Source of the DNA: JAOAFZ01 sp964407325
GTDB lineage: Bacteria; Patescibacteriota; Microgenomatia; UBA1406; GWC2-37-13
Direction: 5' to 3'
DNA length: 64,000 nt
NCBI GenBank assembly: GCA_964407325.1
Contig: CAYOVA010000004.1
Span: 1-64,000, forward strand
Shown here: one piece after another, positions 18,770 through 27,839 of the stretch
Numbering within the stretch: the first letter of the stretch is position 1
Layout of the letters: every line of letters begins with the position of its first letter
The notes under the pieces: model-generated
Seen by the model: only the letters and a program-made list of their open reading frames with translations
What the model was told of the DNA's origin: nothing
Database searches by the model: none
Program-made: the position numbers and the translations under genes

Positions 18770-19888
18770 ATGCAAAATCAAGCCCAGAAGCTCCGATTTA
18801 TTATTGCACACGTCGTACCACCATCAATGCGCCGTGAAGATGCTGATAAAAATCTTGCCGAACTTATGTCACTTGTGGACACGTACGGTGGAGCTACTGT
18901 GGTCAAAGTTGTGCAAAGACGTTCCAACCCTGACTCTCACACCTACATTGGAACAGGAAAAGCCCAGGAAGTACTGGATATGATTAAAGTAGAAAAAATA
19001 GACGTAGTCGTTTTAAACGATATTGTTAAGCCAAGCCAGATGTTCAATCTTACTAAGATGTTCTGGAAAGTAAATCCGAATATTCAGGTGTGGGATCGAG
19101 TTGATTTGATAATTAATATCTTTGATATTCACGCAAATACTTCAGAAGCAAGACTGCAGATTCGACTCGCAAAAATGCGCCATATGGGGCCACGAATTTA
19201 CGGTTTGGGAGGCACTGTCTTATCACGTCAGGGTGGAGGAATTGGAACTAGAGGACTGGGAGAGACCAATATCGAACTAATGAAACGTCACTGGAGAACA
19301 GAAATGAAAAAAGTTCAGGACGAGCTAAAAAAGGTTTCCGTACATCGTGAACGGCAGTTGGAACGCAGAAAAGAGCTTGGCTTTAAAACCATGTCTATAG
19401 TCGGTTATACGAATGCGGGGAAATCAACGTTCTTTAATTTGATCACAGGAAAAAAGAAAAAGGCACAAGATGTGTTGTTTGCCACGCTAGACAGCAACGT
19501 AGGGAAGCTCTATTTACCTCAATCTAAAAAAGAAGTACTTGTTTCCGATACCATTGGATTTATTCAAAATCTCCCGGCAAAGCTTATCGATGCATTTAAA
19601 TCTACGTTAATGGAGTCAATAAACGCTGATGTATTAATACATGTTGTGGATGCCTCAGACAAAGAAATGCCTTTAAAAATACAGGTTGTTCAAGAGGTCC
19701 TTGAAGAACTGGGTATTCAAAATAAACCAACGATTTATGTGTTTAACAAAATTGATAGATTGGAAGTTCCGCACATGAAAAATCTTTTAGAATTGTATAA
19801 ACAGTACAATCCGCAGCTTCTTTCAGCAGAAACGGGCCTAGGACTTCCCGAATTGATGGAAACGATAGAGAGTATAATAGGTGCATGA
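18770..19888 (+). CDS. hflX: Ribosome-associated GTPase HflX
   Basis: HflX binds and splits stalled ribosomes. The N-terminal domain has the glycine-rich segment near GGGIGTRGLGETNIE, and the G domain has GYTNAGKST (about 211-219), DTIGFIQNLP and NKID. At 372 residues it lacks most of the C-terminal extension of E. coli HflX. It is expressed from the leaderless divergent promoter and overlaps the next gene by 4 nt. Confidence 0.93.
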   Translation: MQNQAQKLRFIIAHVVPPSMRREDADKNLAELMSLVDTYGGATVVKVVQRRSNPDSHTYIGTGKAQEVLDMIKVEKIDVVVLNDIVKPSQMFNLTKMFWKVNPNIQVWDRVDLIINIFDIHANTSEARLQIRLAKMRHMGPRIYGLGGTVLSRQGGGIGTRGLGETNIELMKRHWRTEMKKVQDELKKVSVHRERQLERRKELGFKTMSIVGYTNAGKSTFFNLITGKKKKAQDVLFATLDSNVGKLYLPQSKKEVLVSDTIGFIQNLPAKLIDAFKSTLMESINADVLIHVVDASDKEMPLKIQVVQEVLEELGIQNKPTIYVFNKIDRLEVPHMKNLLELYKQYNPQLLSAETGLGLPELMETIESIIGA

Positions 19889-20370
19889 CTGAGAACACAC
19901 CACATCCCAACGCAGAATTAGAAGCTATTCGGGATGAATTTAGAATTTTGATGGAAGAAGTTTTTGCATGGCCTTCTGCATTTGAAACTGAAGTACAACC
20001 TCTTGAACCATTCACCCAAGATGAACACTTAAACCCTATAACAGGTGGCATAGATGTTGACAACGGTTCTTCTTGGAATGAGCTCTCCCAAGAGAAAAAA
20101 AAGATATTCCGCCAAGTTATTCTCGAATTACTGGGTTTAGATGCAAATCCTGTTGCAAAGGAATCATATATAGCTTTAGAAGAAATGGATAAACCGGATG
20201 GAAAAAAACTATCTGTTTTAGTATTTCCGGTTACTATATCCGATTATGATGGAGATCATAATCTTTGGTTGCAAGAACTAATAAACGAAGCTCAGGAAAC
20301 TATTTTTACTTTAGGACCTGAAGGTTTGTTTTTGGACGATTTTGGAAGAAATGCTGAAGCAACAGGATAA
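19885..20370 (+). CDS. Hypothetical acidic protein
   Basis: The 161-residue acidic soluble protein has no recognised family. TATAAT (19873-19878) sits inside the end of hflX, 6 nt before this ATG, so it can be transcribed separately as well as with hflX (ATGA overlap). Its last 79 bp overlap, on the opposite strand, the end of the converging glycosyltransferase-like gene, so one of the two 3' ends may be non-essential. Confidence 0.55.
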   Translation: MTENTPHPNAELEAIRDEFRILMEEVFAWPSAFETEVQPLEPFTQDEHLNPITGGIDVDNGSSWNELSQEKKKIFRQVILELLGLDANPVAKESYIALEEMDKPDGKKLSVLVFPVTISDYDGDHNLWLQELINEAQETIFTLGPEGLFLDDFGRNAEATG

Positions 20371-21647
20371 CTCTTTAGCCATCTATACAAAAGATACAAA
20401 AACGTTCCTACATGTCCTGCTGAAATCCCTCTGACTATAATATCAAAGTTAAGTATATCCACTAGTGCTTCAATTCGGGGCACAGGCCAGTTTTTGTACA
20501 TATTTAAGAATCCTAATACTGTAAGAAAAATAAGCCAGCTGATATATCGTTTATCTTTCCAGGCAAGAAGAACAAGAAACGGAAGATATAAAATCACATA
20601 CCGTTCATGCATTTTAGTGAGCAACAAAAATCCGGCAAACGAGGTAAAGAATAGTGCTGAAATAATACCGTCATTATCTTTTGATTTCGAAAGGTTCCAC
20701 ATAGTCACTCCTGAGAAAAAGAAAAACAAAAGATATCCGAGAACACGGTAACTAACAATACCAGCAACCAAATCAGTATCTGGTATCCCTGGAGAGGGAA
20801 GTATAAGAGTCCAAAAGTTAAGTGCGCTATTGGAAACAGAGGAAAGGCTTTGTGCTTGCAGCACTTTTTCATAATACAGCCTGTAAGGTGCTGTTACATC
20901 GGGTAGGTTACTATTGAACGGAATATATGAAACGTAAAACAAAATCGCACCTGCAAGTACTCCCATGGTTAGTGATCGCACCGAGTAATTCTTCAATAGA
21001 ATATACAAATAGACGGGGATATACACAACTGTATTCGGTTTTATCAATAAGCCAGCGGTAAAAAGCAGCATGCTGATTAGAAGCTTGTTTGTATAAAGAG
21101 CTAGGTACACAGCAGCCAGAGCAAAGAAGATCGGAATCGTATCTATTTGCCCCCAAAAAGCACTGTTGTAAAATACAATTGGATTTAGGAGAAATGCAAT
21201 TGCAAGGAATCTTAGGAGAGTCTCTGGTTCTTTTTTCTTGATTCTTCGAGCAAATAAATACAATAACCAGGACACACCAAAGTCTGTAATTATCGAGGGA
21301 AGTTTATATATTCCTGCTAAAAATGTTTTTGTTTCAATAAAAAATATAAGGTTCGAAGGGAACACTGGAATGGTTGTATTCAACCACCAGACAACGGCAT
21401 GAACTCCTGCCTGCAAGGGATATAGCAAGTAAAAAAGATACAAAGATAGCGGAGGATAGTTAGGATACAAAGATCCAAACGCTTTCGTAGAAACTGTAGA
21501 AAAAAATGCTTCACTAAATCCGTGGCGGATTAAATCTTCTGCCCAGGTAATATGATTATTAACATCCCAACTGTAATCAATAAAAAGAAGTGCAAACCTA
21601 AGAATAAGAGCTACACCAAAAAAGATAAGCCAGCTGTTTTTATTCAT
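20292..21647 (-). CDS. GT-C-type membrane glycosyltransferase-like protein
   Basis: The 451-residue protein has about ten hydrophobic segments. An acidic residue pair occurs in the first extracytoplasmic loop (SWDVNNHITWAEDL), as in polyprenyl-phosphate-dependent mannosyltransferases (PMT/ArnT/PIG-M-like). Such enzymes transfer sugar from a lipid carrier to an acceptor outside the membrane. Donor and acceptor are unknown. TATAAT lies 8 nt before the start on the minus strand. Confidence 0.7.
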   Translation of the reverse strand: MNKNSWLIFFGVALILRFALLFIDYSWDVNNHITWAEDLIRHGFSEAFFSTVSTKAFGSLYPNYPPLSLYLFYLLYPLQAGVHAVVWWLNTTIPVFPSNLIFFIETKTFLAGIYKLPSIITDFGVSWLLYLFARRIKKKEPETLLRFLAIAFLLNPIVFYNSAFWGQIDTIPIFFALAAVYLALYTNKLLISMLLFTAGLLIKPNTVVYIPVYLYILLKNYSVRSLTMGVLAGAILFYVSYIPFNSNLPDVTAPYRLYYEKVLQAQSLSSVSNSALNFWTLILPSPGIPDTDLVAGIVSYRVLGYLLFFFFSGVTMWNLSKSKDNDGIISALFFTSFAGFLLLTKMHERYVILYLPFLVLLAWKDKRYISWLIFLTVLGFLNMYKNWPVPRIEALVDILNFDIIVRGISAGHVGTFLYLLYRWLKSYPVASAFLPKSSKNKPSGPKVKIVS

Positions 21648-21713
21648 TAAGAATAATTATAGCTTGAAGATTCATTTGATCTGTACGATATCTATCACTA
21701 TACTCAAAATATA

Positions 21714-22559
21714 ATGTCTTTGCCTGATAATGAAGCGATGCAGGAGTTTACACCACGGGAACTTCCTCCTTCCTTAAGCCATCTTGCACGATTTTGTGAA
21801 CAAGCGCGTTATGAAACACACCTTCTAGCACAAGATCGGGTACGCGCGGTAGAAGCCCGCTTGGAGGCACAATATGCATTTATAGCCGGTCTTATTAGAG
21901 AAGAATACGGCTTTCTACCCCGGATTGTTGATATTGGAACATATGATGGACGCCACTTGCGTGCTCTCATGAGAGCAAACGTAATAGGGCAGGCAGTGAC
22001 TTTTGATACAGATGAACCTACGCTTCAGTCTGCCCGTGAATACCTTGCATCAAAAGGCTACGGAGAAGATCGCATAACAGGAATATGTGCAAATGGTGCC
22101 GACGCCCTAACCATTTTATCTGACCAACAAGGTACCTTTGATGGCGGCATGACTCTCGAGGTATTTGTAGGCGATACCTTTAACGGAAGTATGGAAGAGG
22201 TAGTTGGAATAACATATAATGCATCTCAGCTTATCAGGCCGGGTGGACTGTATATTACCTCGGTACGTATTCCCGAAGTTGAGGCAGCCATTGCTACTGA
22301 TAATCGATGGTGGGATGCGCACAACGCTACACAAGTTCCCGATACCTTTCTTGAAAGGGTGCTAGGGGAATGTTTTTCCGATGTTCGTGTATTCGGACAG
22401 GGAGCAGCACGTGTGGGACGATCTCGCAGATTAAAATCTGTTGCAGTGATTGACGGAAAAAGACTGGTGTACGACAACGCTGCATTTGACATAAAACCAA
22501 TCGAAGAGTACGGGGGCAATTACCATGTCCACTACAAACTATACGCTTGCAGGAAGTAA
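21714..22559 (+). CDS. SAM-dependent methyltransferase-like protein
   Basis: A class I methyltransferase core is suggested by RIVDIGTYDGRHLRALMRA (motif I) at about residue 70, TFDTDEPTLQSAREYL (motif II with the acidic residue) and FDGGMTLEVF (motif IV). A helical N-terminal region of about 65 residues precedes it. The substrate is unknown. TATACT lies 9 nt before the start. The gene ends 7 nt from a tRNA gene on the other strand. Confidence 0.7.
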   Translation: MSLPDNEAMQEFTPRELPPSLSHLARFCEQARYETHLLAQDRVRAVEARLEAQYAFIAGLIREEYGFLPRIVDIGTYDGRHLRALMRANVIGQAVTFDTDEPTLQSAREYLASKGYGEDRITGICANGADALTILSDQQGTFDGGMTLEVFVGDTFNGSMEEVVGITYNASQLIRPGGLYITSVRIPEVEAAIATDNRWWDAHNATQVPDTFLERVLGECFSDVRVFGQGAARVGRSRRLKSVAVIDGKRLVYDNAAFDIKPIEEYGGNYHVHYKLYACRK

Positions 22560-22565
22560 TACGTG

Positions 22566-22637
22566 TGAACCTGGAGGGACTCGAACCCACAACCAACTCC
22601 TTAAGAGGGAGCTGCTCTACCATTGAGCTACAGGTCC
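22566..22637 (-). tRNA. tRNA-Lys (CTT)
   Basis: The minus strand folds into a full cloverleaf: acceptor GGACCTG/CAGGTTC, D stem GCTC/GAGC, anticodon stem GCTCC/GGAGT with loop CTCTTAA (anticodon CTT), and a T arm with TTCGAGT. One T-stem T-T mismatch is seen. The 3' CCA is not encoded. Confidence 0.93.
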
Positions 22638-22774
22638 AGTAGAAAGTGTAATTATACCATTTTGACCCCTTCGAATAAAGCATTATATTTACTTATGTAT
22701 TAAAATGAGTACGTCAGAATAATTTGTGTGCATAATCACTGTACTTTTTATTACACGTAATGTATGATATTTTC

Positions 22775-25288
22775 ATGCTGAAATATAAATTGTTGCTCAT
22801 AATAACCTTCGTTATTGCCTTCTTTTCTTACACACCTTTAGCTTCAGCTCAATCTACTCCCATAAAATTAATGCCACTGGGTGATTCAATTACTGAAATC
22901 AGTTCTTCTTATAGGTATGACTTATATTGCAAGCTAAGACAAGCCGGAGTAAATGTTGACTTTGTTGGTTCAAATATTTACTCCTCTGATACTGCAAACC
23001 GCCCTGCAACCTGTATTGTGGATGGTGTCAATTTAGGTTTTACTTGGGATAAAAACCAAGAAGGCCACTCGGGATGGACAACCGGAGGTATCGCCGGCAG
23101 TTTACAAGGATGGCTGAACTCAGCAGTTCCAGACTATGTACTTTTGCATGTTGGTGCTAATGATTTATTAGGCAGTCCTACCCATTACTACGACGATCCG
23201 TGGGGTAATCTGGGTATCTATACTTACTTTAGAGGCAATGAAACACCCGCGCAAAATGTTGTTTACCCACCGGCTGGACCTACTGTAAAAGGCATGCTTA
23301 AAACTATTAAAGATGCAAATCCAACCGCCAGAATTTTTATTGCAAAGCATATTCCCATGTCAGGAGAGTCTACTGACCAATTAAACACCATTATCCAAAG
23401 GGTCTATGATGAAGAAAAAAACAATTACAATCTCTACCTTGTTGATATGACTGTTGGCTACTCCGCGGCAACAGACAACTATGACGGGATTCATCCAAAT
23501 GATGGTGGGGGACTTAAAATGGCGAACAAATGGTACGATGCCATAATTCCTGTACTTCAAATTACTGGAACTCCCACTCCAACACCAGGTCCAGGCACTC
23601 CCAGTGTTACACCTTCTCTTACCCCAGTTCCAACTGCCACACCTACCGCAACCCCGTCACCAACCCCAACACCTCAGGTAATTCCAGGAGGAAGCATAAA
23701 AGGGATAAATTTGAATAGCGGTACAGTAACCGTGGACGGAATACTTTTTGAAACTTCCAATTCCAACCCTACCATCACAATTCAAGGCGGGGCCTTTAAT
23801 ATGTCGTGGATTACTCTTTCTCCAGCTCCCACAAGTGATGCACAAAAACAGCTTTTAACAACAGGCTATGGAGCTGGAGGGAATCAGCCTTCTGTAGCTG
23901 TTTCCGGCGTACAAAATGGTTCCTATGATGTAAATCTGTATATTATGGAAGATGATGGCCCGCAAACATTTGGTGTAACTATTGAAGGTCAATCAGTAGC
24001 TTCTAATCTTTCGACTGGTGCTGCGCGAACCTGGAAAAAAATTGGTCCGTACCGAGTTACAGTAAATGATGGTACGTTGAATATGAACACATCGGGAGGA
24101 TGGGTTATGTTAACGGCGATTACCTATGAAAAACTAGTTACAATAACGCCAACATTGACACCATCAGCTACCCCTACAGCCACACCGACTCCAACAGAAA
24201 TTCCTCCCACCGCAACTCCTACTCCAACGGAGATACCGCTTCCCACAGCAACACCTACCGAAATTCCACCTACACCCACTGAAGAGCCAACTAACACACC
24301 TGCCCCAACCTTTACCCCTTCGCCAACAGTTACACCCTCACCAATTCCTACCAATGCACCTCCAGTAGTTAATGCTGGTCTAGACATAACTATTACCTTA
24401 CCAAATACAGCATTACTCTCCGGCCAGGTAACTGACGATGGTCTACCGAATCCTCCTGGAGTTGTTACCACTTCCTGGCAACTCATTGCGGGGCCTGGAA
24501 CAATCGATTATGTTGATCCCGACCCACTCACTCCACAGGTATCATTTTCTGAAATGGGGCAGTATACATTCCAGTTCTCGGCAACAGATTCCGAATTCGA
24601 AATGATAGATACTGTGGTAGTTGAAGTGCTACCGGAACCAAGCCCAACTCCTTCGAACACTCCGACCCCGACTCTCTTACCATCTCCCACAATTACGGCA
24701 ACTCCAACGCCAACTGAAACTCCCATACCAAGTGAGACCCCAACACCCACCGTTACAAATACGCCTATTCCAACAGCGACACCATCGCCAACTCACACTC
24801 CCACACCAACAGCTACACCAACACCGGCGACAACATTCTATAAAGGCATTAACCTTGGTGGTAGTGCTTTGACTATCAATAACAACCTTTGGCTTGCGGA
24901 TAACACTGCAAATGTCCAGGTAACAGGGACAAAGTTCTTTATGAACTGGTTAACGTATACACCAACACCTTCAGCTACAGCTACTAACAACATAAAAACA
25001 ATGCTGTTTGATGGATACTGGGGTGGTGGTTCAACTCCAGCTTTTAGAATCCCAGTTGCAACCGGCGTGTACGATATATACCTGTACAATGAGGAAGATG
25101 ACGGCTCAACAACCTTTGGAGTTACTGTGGAAGGAGTTGTAAAAGCAACAGGCATACAGAGTGGACCAAAAGGGAACTGGCAAAAACTAGGCCCCTATCG
25201 AACCTCAGTAATTGATGGTACCCTGAATGTGAATACTACTGGAGGAGCAGCACTTATTGCGGGTATTGAAATATACTCTGTCCAGTAA
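22775..25288 (+). CDS. Large secreted SGNH/GDSL hydrolase with carbohydrate-binding-like modules
   Basis: A signal peptide (1-26) precedes an SGNH hydrolase domain, about 30-265, with block I GDSIT (S38), HVGANDLLG and the catalytic DGIHPND near 237-243. Such enzymes are lipases or carbohydrate esterases. Three Thr/Pro linkers separate the remaining modules: two homologous beta modules of about 130 residues (each with the EDDG and FGV-(T)-(I/V)-EG pattern and ending near the second linker or the C-terminus) and a PKD-like Ig domain between them. The paired modules look carbohydrate-binding. No sortase or membrane anchor is visible. The start at 22775 lies 8 nt after TATGAT. Confidence 0.8.
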   Translation: MLKYKLLLIITFVIAFFSYTPLASAQSTPIKLMPLGDSITEISSSYRYDLYCKLRQAGVNVDFVGSNIYSSDTANRPATCIVDGVNLGFTWDKNQEGHSGWTTGGIAGSLQGWLNSAVPDYVLLHVGANDLLGSPTHYYDDPWGNLGIYTYFRGNETPAQNVVYPPAGPTVKGMLKTIKDANPTARIFIAKHIPMSGESTDQLNTIIQRVYDEEKNNYNLYLVDMTVGYSAATDNYDGIHPNDGGGLKMANKWYDAIIPVLQITGTPTPTPGPGTPSVTPSLTPVPTATPTATPSPTPTPQVIPGGSIKGINLNSGTVTVDGILFETSNSNPTITIQGGAFNMSWITLSPAPTSDAQKQLLTTGYGAGGNQPSVAVSGVQNGSYDVNLYIMEDDGPQTFGVTIEGQSVASNLSTGAARTWKKIGPYRVTVNDGTLNMNTSGGWVMLTAITYEKLVTITPTLTPSATPTATPTPTEIPPTATPTPTEIPLPTATPTEIPPTPTEEPTNTPAPTFTPSPTVTPSPIPTNAPPVVNAGLDITITLPNTALLSGQVTDDGLPNPPGVVTTSWQLIAGPGTIDYVDPDPLTPQVSFSEMGQYTFQFSATDSEFEMIDTVVVEVLPEPSPTPSNTPTPTLLPSPTITATPTPTETPIPSETPTPTVTNTPIPTATPSPTHTPTPTATPTPATTFYKGINLGGSALTINNNLWLADNTANVQVTGTKFFMNWLTYTPTPSATATNNIKTMLFDGYWGGGSTPAFRIPVATGVYDIYLYNEEDDGSTTFGVTVEGVVKATGIQSGPKGNWQKLGPYRTSVIDGTLNVNTTGGAALIAGIEIYSVQ

Positions 25289-25337
25289 ACACACATTTTC
25301 TCTTCACTTTTAAGGCTTATAGTGTATTATTTCCTCT

Positions 25338-26087
25338 ATGGGTCTACCGGAAATAATACGCAGTGCAAACAGAGAGCATCCTATGGTGTATGGGCCTTGG
25401 GAAAGTGCTATTGGATATGAACCAGGAGTCCTTTGGAATCCTTCGATTCGTGCCGGGACATTTGAAGTGAGTATACCCGGTTCAATAGTTTCTTGGAACC
25501 ATTCAGCAATGGATATCCCACCTGACACTGCACACCTGGTGCTTTTGGGGCATGCAGATGTAACGCGCTCGCTTACAATGTTCAATGGTCATCTGTTTTA
25601 CGAGTCTGCTTATGTACAAATGGATAACGGAAAACACGATCATTATCAAGCTTTTGTGGAATATCAAGAGGGTCTGGAAAAAAGAAGAAAAGAGCTTGAG
25701 CCAATAGGACTCGACCCAACCTCTCCCGAATCGGTATATACCGTCTCTCATGGAAGAGTTGAGCTCATTAAGCATCTAATACGCACTATTGGCCATCCGG
25801 GATACTCAGATACAGTAGAGGATTGGGATGTGATTACAGGATCGGTACTCAATCTGCTACATGTAGACCCTCATTCTGAAGGGCACATTTTCTTTAGGAA
25901 TCTTAGCTCGATGTATTATCTTAAGCGACAGCTCCACACACTTTTAGAAGCAGGTTTCTTTTCCGGAGAAAGATTAGGGCTCCTAGGCCGAAACGGACTC
26001 CAATCAGAACTAGTCTTGCGCTATACTTCCGATATGCTCGCTACTTCACCTGAGTCTAGAATTGTTCAACTGCTTATGAATGTGTAG
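25338..26087 (+). CDS. Hypothetical protein
   Basis: The 249-residue soluble protein has many His residues (HADVTRS, GKHDHYQAF, LLHVDPHSEGH) but no recognised motif order. No signal peptide or membrane segment is seen. TATTAT lies 7 nt before the ATG. It ends just before tRNA-Arg, which is on the other strand. The function is unknown. Confidence 0.55.
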   Translation: MGLPEIIRSANREHPMVYGPWESAIGYEPGVLWNPSIRAGTFEVSIPGSIVSWNHSAMDIPPDTAHLVLLGHADVTRSLTMFNGHLFYESAYVQMDNGKHDHYQAFVEYQEGLEKRRKELEPIGLDPTSPESVYTVSHGRVELIKHLIRTIGHPGYSDTVEDWDVITGSVLNLLHVDPHSEGHIFFRNLSSMYYLKRQLHTLLEAGFFSGERLGLLGRNGLQSELVLRYTSDMLATSPESRIVQLLMNV

Positions 26088-26094
26088 TTGTATG

Positions 26095-26169
26095 CGCCCC
26101 TGGAGGGACTCGAACCCCCAGACCTCATCGTCCGAAGCGATGCGCTCTATCCAATTAAGCTACAGGGGC
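26095..26169 (-). tRNA. tRNA-Arg (TCG)
   Basis: The minus strand gives acceptor GCCCCTG/CAGGGGC, anticodon stem CATCG/CGATG with loop CTTCGGA (anticodon TCG), and a T arm with GTTCGAG. CCA is not encoded. The 5' end overlaps the last 15 nt of the HNH gene on the same strand. Confidence 0.93.
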
Positions 26170-26586
26170 TTTATTCCATCCAAATTGCCTGCTTGTTTTT
26201 CTTCTGTGGCAATTTGCACACCTAACCTCGCAATTGTTGATCTCAATTATAACATCCTCGATATGATGATTACGTGCATTTGAGGAGATAGTAAATTTTT
26301 TTGCACCCACATGATCAAATTCTAAGACAACAGGGTCTTTTTCACCACAATCAATACAAGGGTGCGAAGACAGGTAGTTCCAAATATATTCTTTAACAAC
26401 TTTTCTTTTTAAAGAATTTCTTTTTTGAGCTTTTACTAAATAGTAAGCTTTATTGTTAAGATAGTGTTTTTTTACTTCGGCTCGTGTGCATTCTTTGCAA
26501 GCCTTTTGTCTTATTTGAAGTTTTTTTACTTTATAGTTAAACTCTTCCTCTTTTTTTTCTTTTTTACACCTACAACATATTTTCAT
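26155..26586 (-). CDS. HNH endonuclease-like protein ending inside tRNA-Arg
   Basis: The 143-residue, Lys-rich protein has an N-terminal zinc-knuckle pair (CCRCK, CKEC). Its C-terminal HNH site has CIDCG, LEFDHVG and CANCHRRKT, the treble-clef ββα-metal nuclease pattern. The last codons and the stop (APVA then TAA) are read from the first 15 nt of the tRNA-Arg gene, so the two must share a transcript or compete. Free-standing HNH genes of this type are often mobile. The base composition is more AT-rich than neighbours. Confidence 0.75.
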   Translation of the reverse strand: MKICCRCKKEKKEEEFNYKVKKLQIRQKACKECTRAEVKKHYLNNKAYYLVKAQKRNSLKRKVVKEYIWNYLSSHPCIDCGEKDPVVLEFDHVGAKKFTISSNARNHHIEDVIIEINNCEVRCANCHRRKTSRQFGWNKAPVA

Positions 26587-26678
26587 TTTAGTAAAGATAA
26601 CATAACTATATAAATTAAGCTACGAAAGACATATGTAGAATTGGAGAAAATCAAAATTTATTATACTATAATAAGAGC

Positions 26679-27230
26679 ATGATACTATACGCTATCTTAT
26701 ACTTTACAGTATTTATTGGCATTCTTCTTTTCTTGATTGGATCATCTATCTTCATATCAGGGCTCATTTATTCTATTATCAAAGGCGCTCCATATGTCCC
26801 AACCAGCAAACGACTGATTACAGATATTCTCAAGAAAGCGGGCGTAAAAGACGGGATGAAGTTTCTTGAACTTGGTTGTGGAACCGGACGTATTGTAAGT
26901 ATGGCAACCGAACAATACGATGTTAAAGGAGTTGGGGTAGAAATCAATCCCATTCTTTTTTTTGGAGCACATCTACGCAAATGGTTTTTTAAACACCCGA
27001 ATGTTTCATTTTTAAAACAAGATGTCCGCGATGTTTCGTTCAAAGAGTATGATGTTATTTACCTCTATTTATTCCCTGCACTCATTGACAAACTGGAACC
27101 TAAATTCCGAGCGGAATGCAAAAAAGGTACTATAATAATCTCTCACGGATTTAGAATTGCAGGTTTGAAAGATAAACTGAAAAATACGATGGAAGGCAAT
27201 CCCTTCAAGACTTTTTTCTATACAATGTAG
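26679..27230 (+). CDS. Membrane-anchored SAM-dependent methyltransferase
   Basis: An N-terminal hydrophobic segment (about 3-35) precedes a class I methyltransferase core with LELGCGTGRI at 63-72 and GVGVEINP (motif II acidic residue). The family includes small membrane-tethered methyltransferases of unknown substrate. TATAAT (26667-26672) lies 6 nt before the ATG. The lysozyme-like gene follows 8 nt after its stop and is probably cotranscribed. Confidence 0.75.
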   Translation: MILYAILYFTVFIGILLFLIGSSIFISGLIYSIIKGAPYVPTSKRLITDILKKAGVKDGMKFLELGCGTGRIVSMATEQYDVKGVGVEINPILFFGAHLRKWFFKHPNVSFLKQDVRDVSFKEYDVIYLYLFPALIDKLEPKFRAECKKGTIIISHGFRIAGLKDKLKNTMEGNPFKTFFYTM

Positions 27231-27238
27231 CTTGCTTT

Positions 27239-27814
27239 ATGATTCGTCAGATTTCATTACTATCATTGTTTTTTGTGCTTTTAGTAGCAGTAAATGTTGT
27301 GGTAGCACAGCAATTAAATGCAATGGTACTCAAAAATAAACGTGTTCATGTTATTCTTGATGAAATCGACTTTTACGCTGAAAACACAACACTGGAGGAT
27401 CATATTGCCACAGATTCAGCAGATGTAAAAAAAGACGCTCGCATAGCGTATCTTAAAAGTTTTCTGAGAAAATACGATTCGGAATTGTATGATCATGCGG
27501 AAGCAATTGTTGAGTCAGCTGACAAACATAAAATTGATTACCGGTTAGTACCCGCTATTGCAATGCAGGAATCCAACCTGTGCCGTGTAATTCCAAACGG
27601 CTCTCATAACTGCTGGGGATGGGGAATATACGGGAATACTATTACCCGTTTTGCTTCCTATCCTGAAGCTATAGAAACTGTTTCCTCCGGATTGCGTAAA
27701 TACTATTACGACCAGGGTTTAACCACACCAGATCAGATTATGCAAAAATACACCCCTTCTTCAAACGGCAGTTGGGCAAATGGAGTCAATTATTTCTTTA
27801 GAAGAATAGAATAA
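27239..27814 (+). CDS. Secreted lysozyme-like / glucosaminidase-like protein
   Basis: An N-terminal signal or anchor (1-24) is followed by a helical linker and a lysozyme-fold domain. AIAMQES (E111 as candidate catalytic Glu) and NCWGWGIYGNTITRFASYPEAIETVSSGL give the pattern of transglycosylase or glucosaminidase families acting on peptidoglycan. It is a paralogue of the protein encoded at 30518-31108. Cleavage specificity is not determinable. Confidence 0.7.
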   Translation: MIRQISLLSLFFVLLVAVNVVVAQQLNAMVLKNKRVHVILDEIDFYAENTTLEDHIATDSADVKKDARIAYLKSFLRKYDSELYDHAEAIVESADKHKIDYRLVPAIAMQESNLCRVIPNGSHNCWGWGIYGNTITRFASYPEAIETVSSGLRKYYYDQGLTTPDQIMQKYTPSSNGSWANGVNYFFRRIE

Positions 27815-27839
27815 CGTTCGTAGCCTTCTACTCCTGTCA

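Noticed and set aside
24124..24750. Gly/Val-rich antisense frames opposite the linkers
   Set aside because: They are mirror frames of the Thr/Pro linkers, with no TATAAT-ATG signal.
23566..24840. CRISPR-like or satellite repeats from ACACCAACTCC-type DNA
   Set aside because: These are Thr/Pro linker codons inside the SGNH gene, irregular in length and in frame; no spacers exist.
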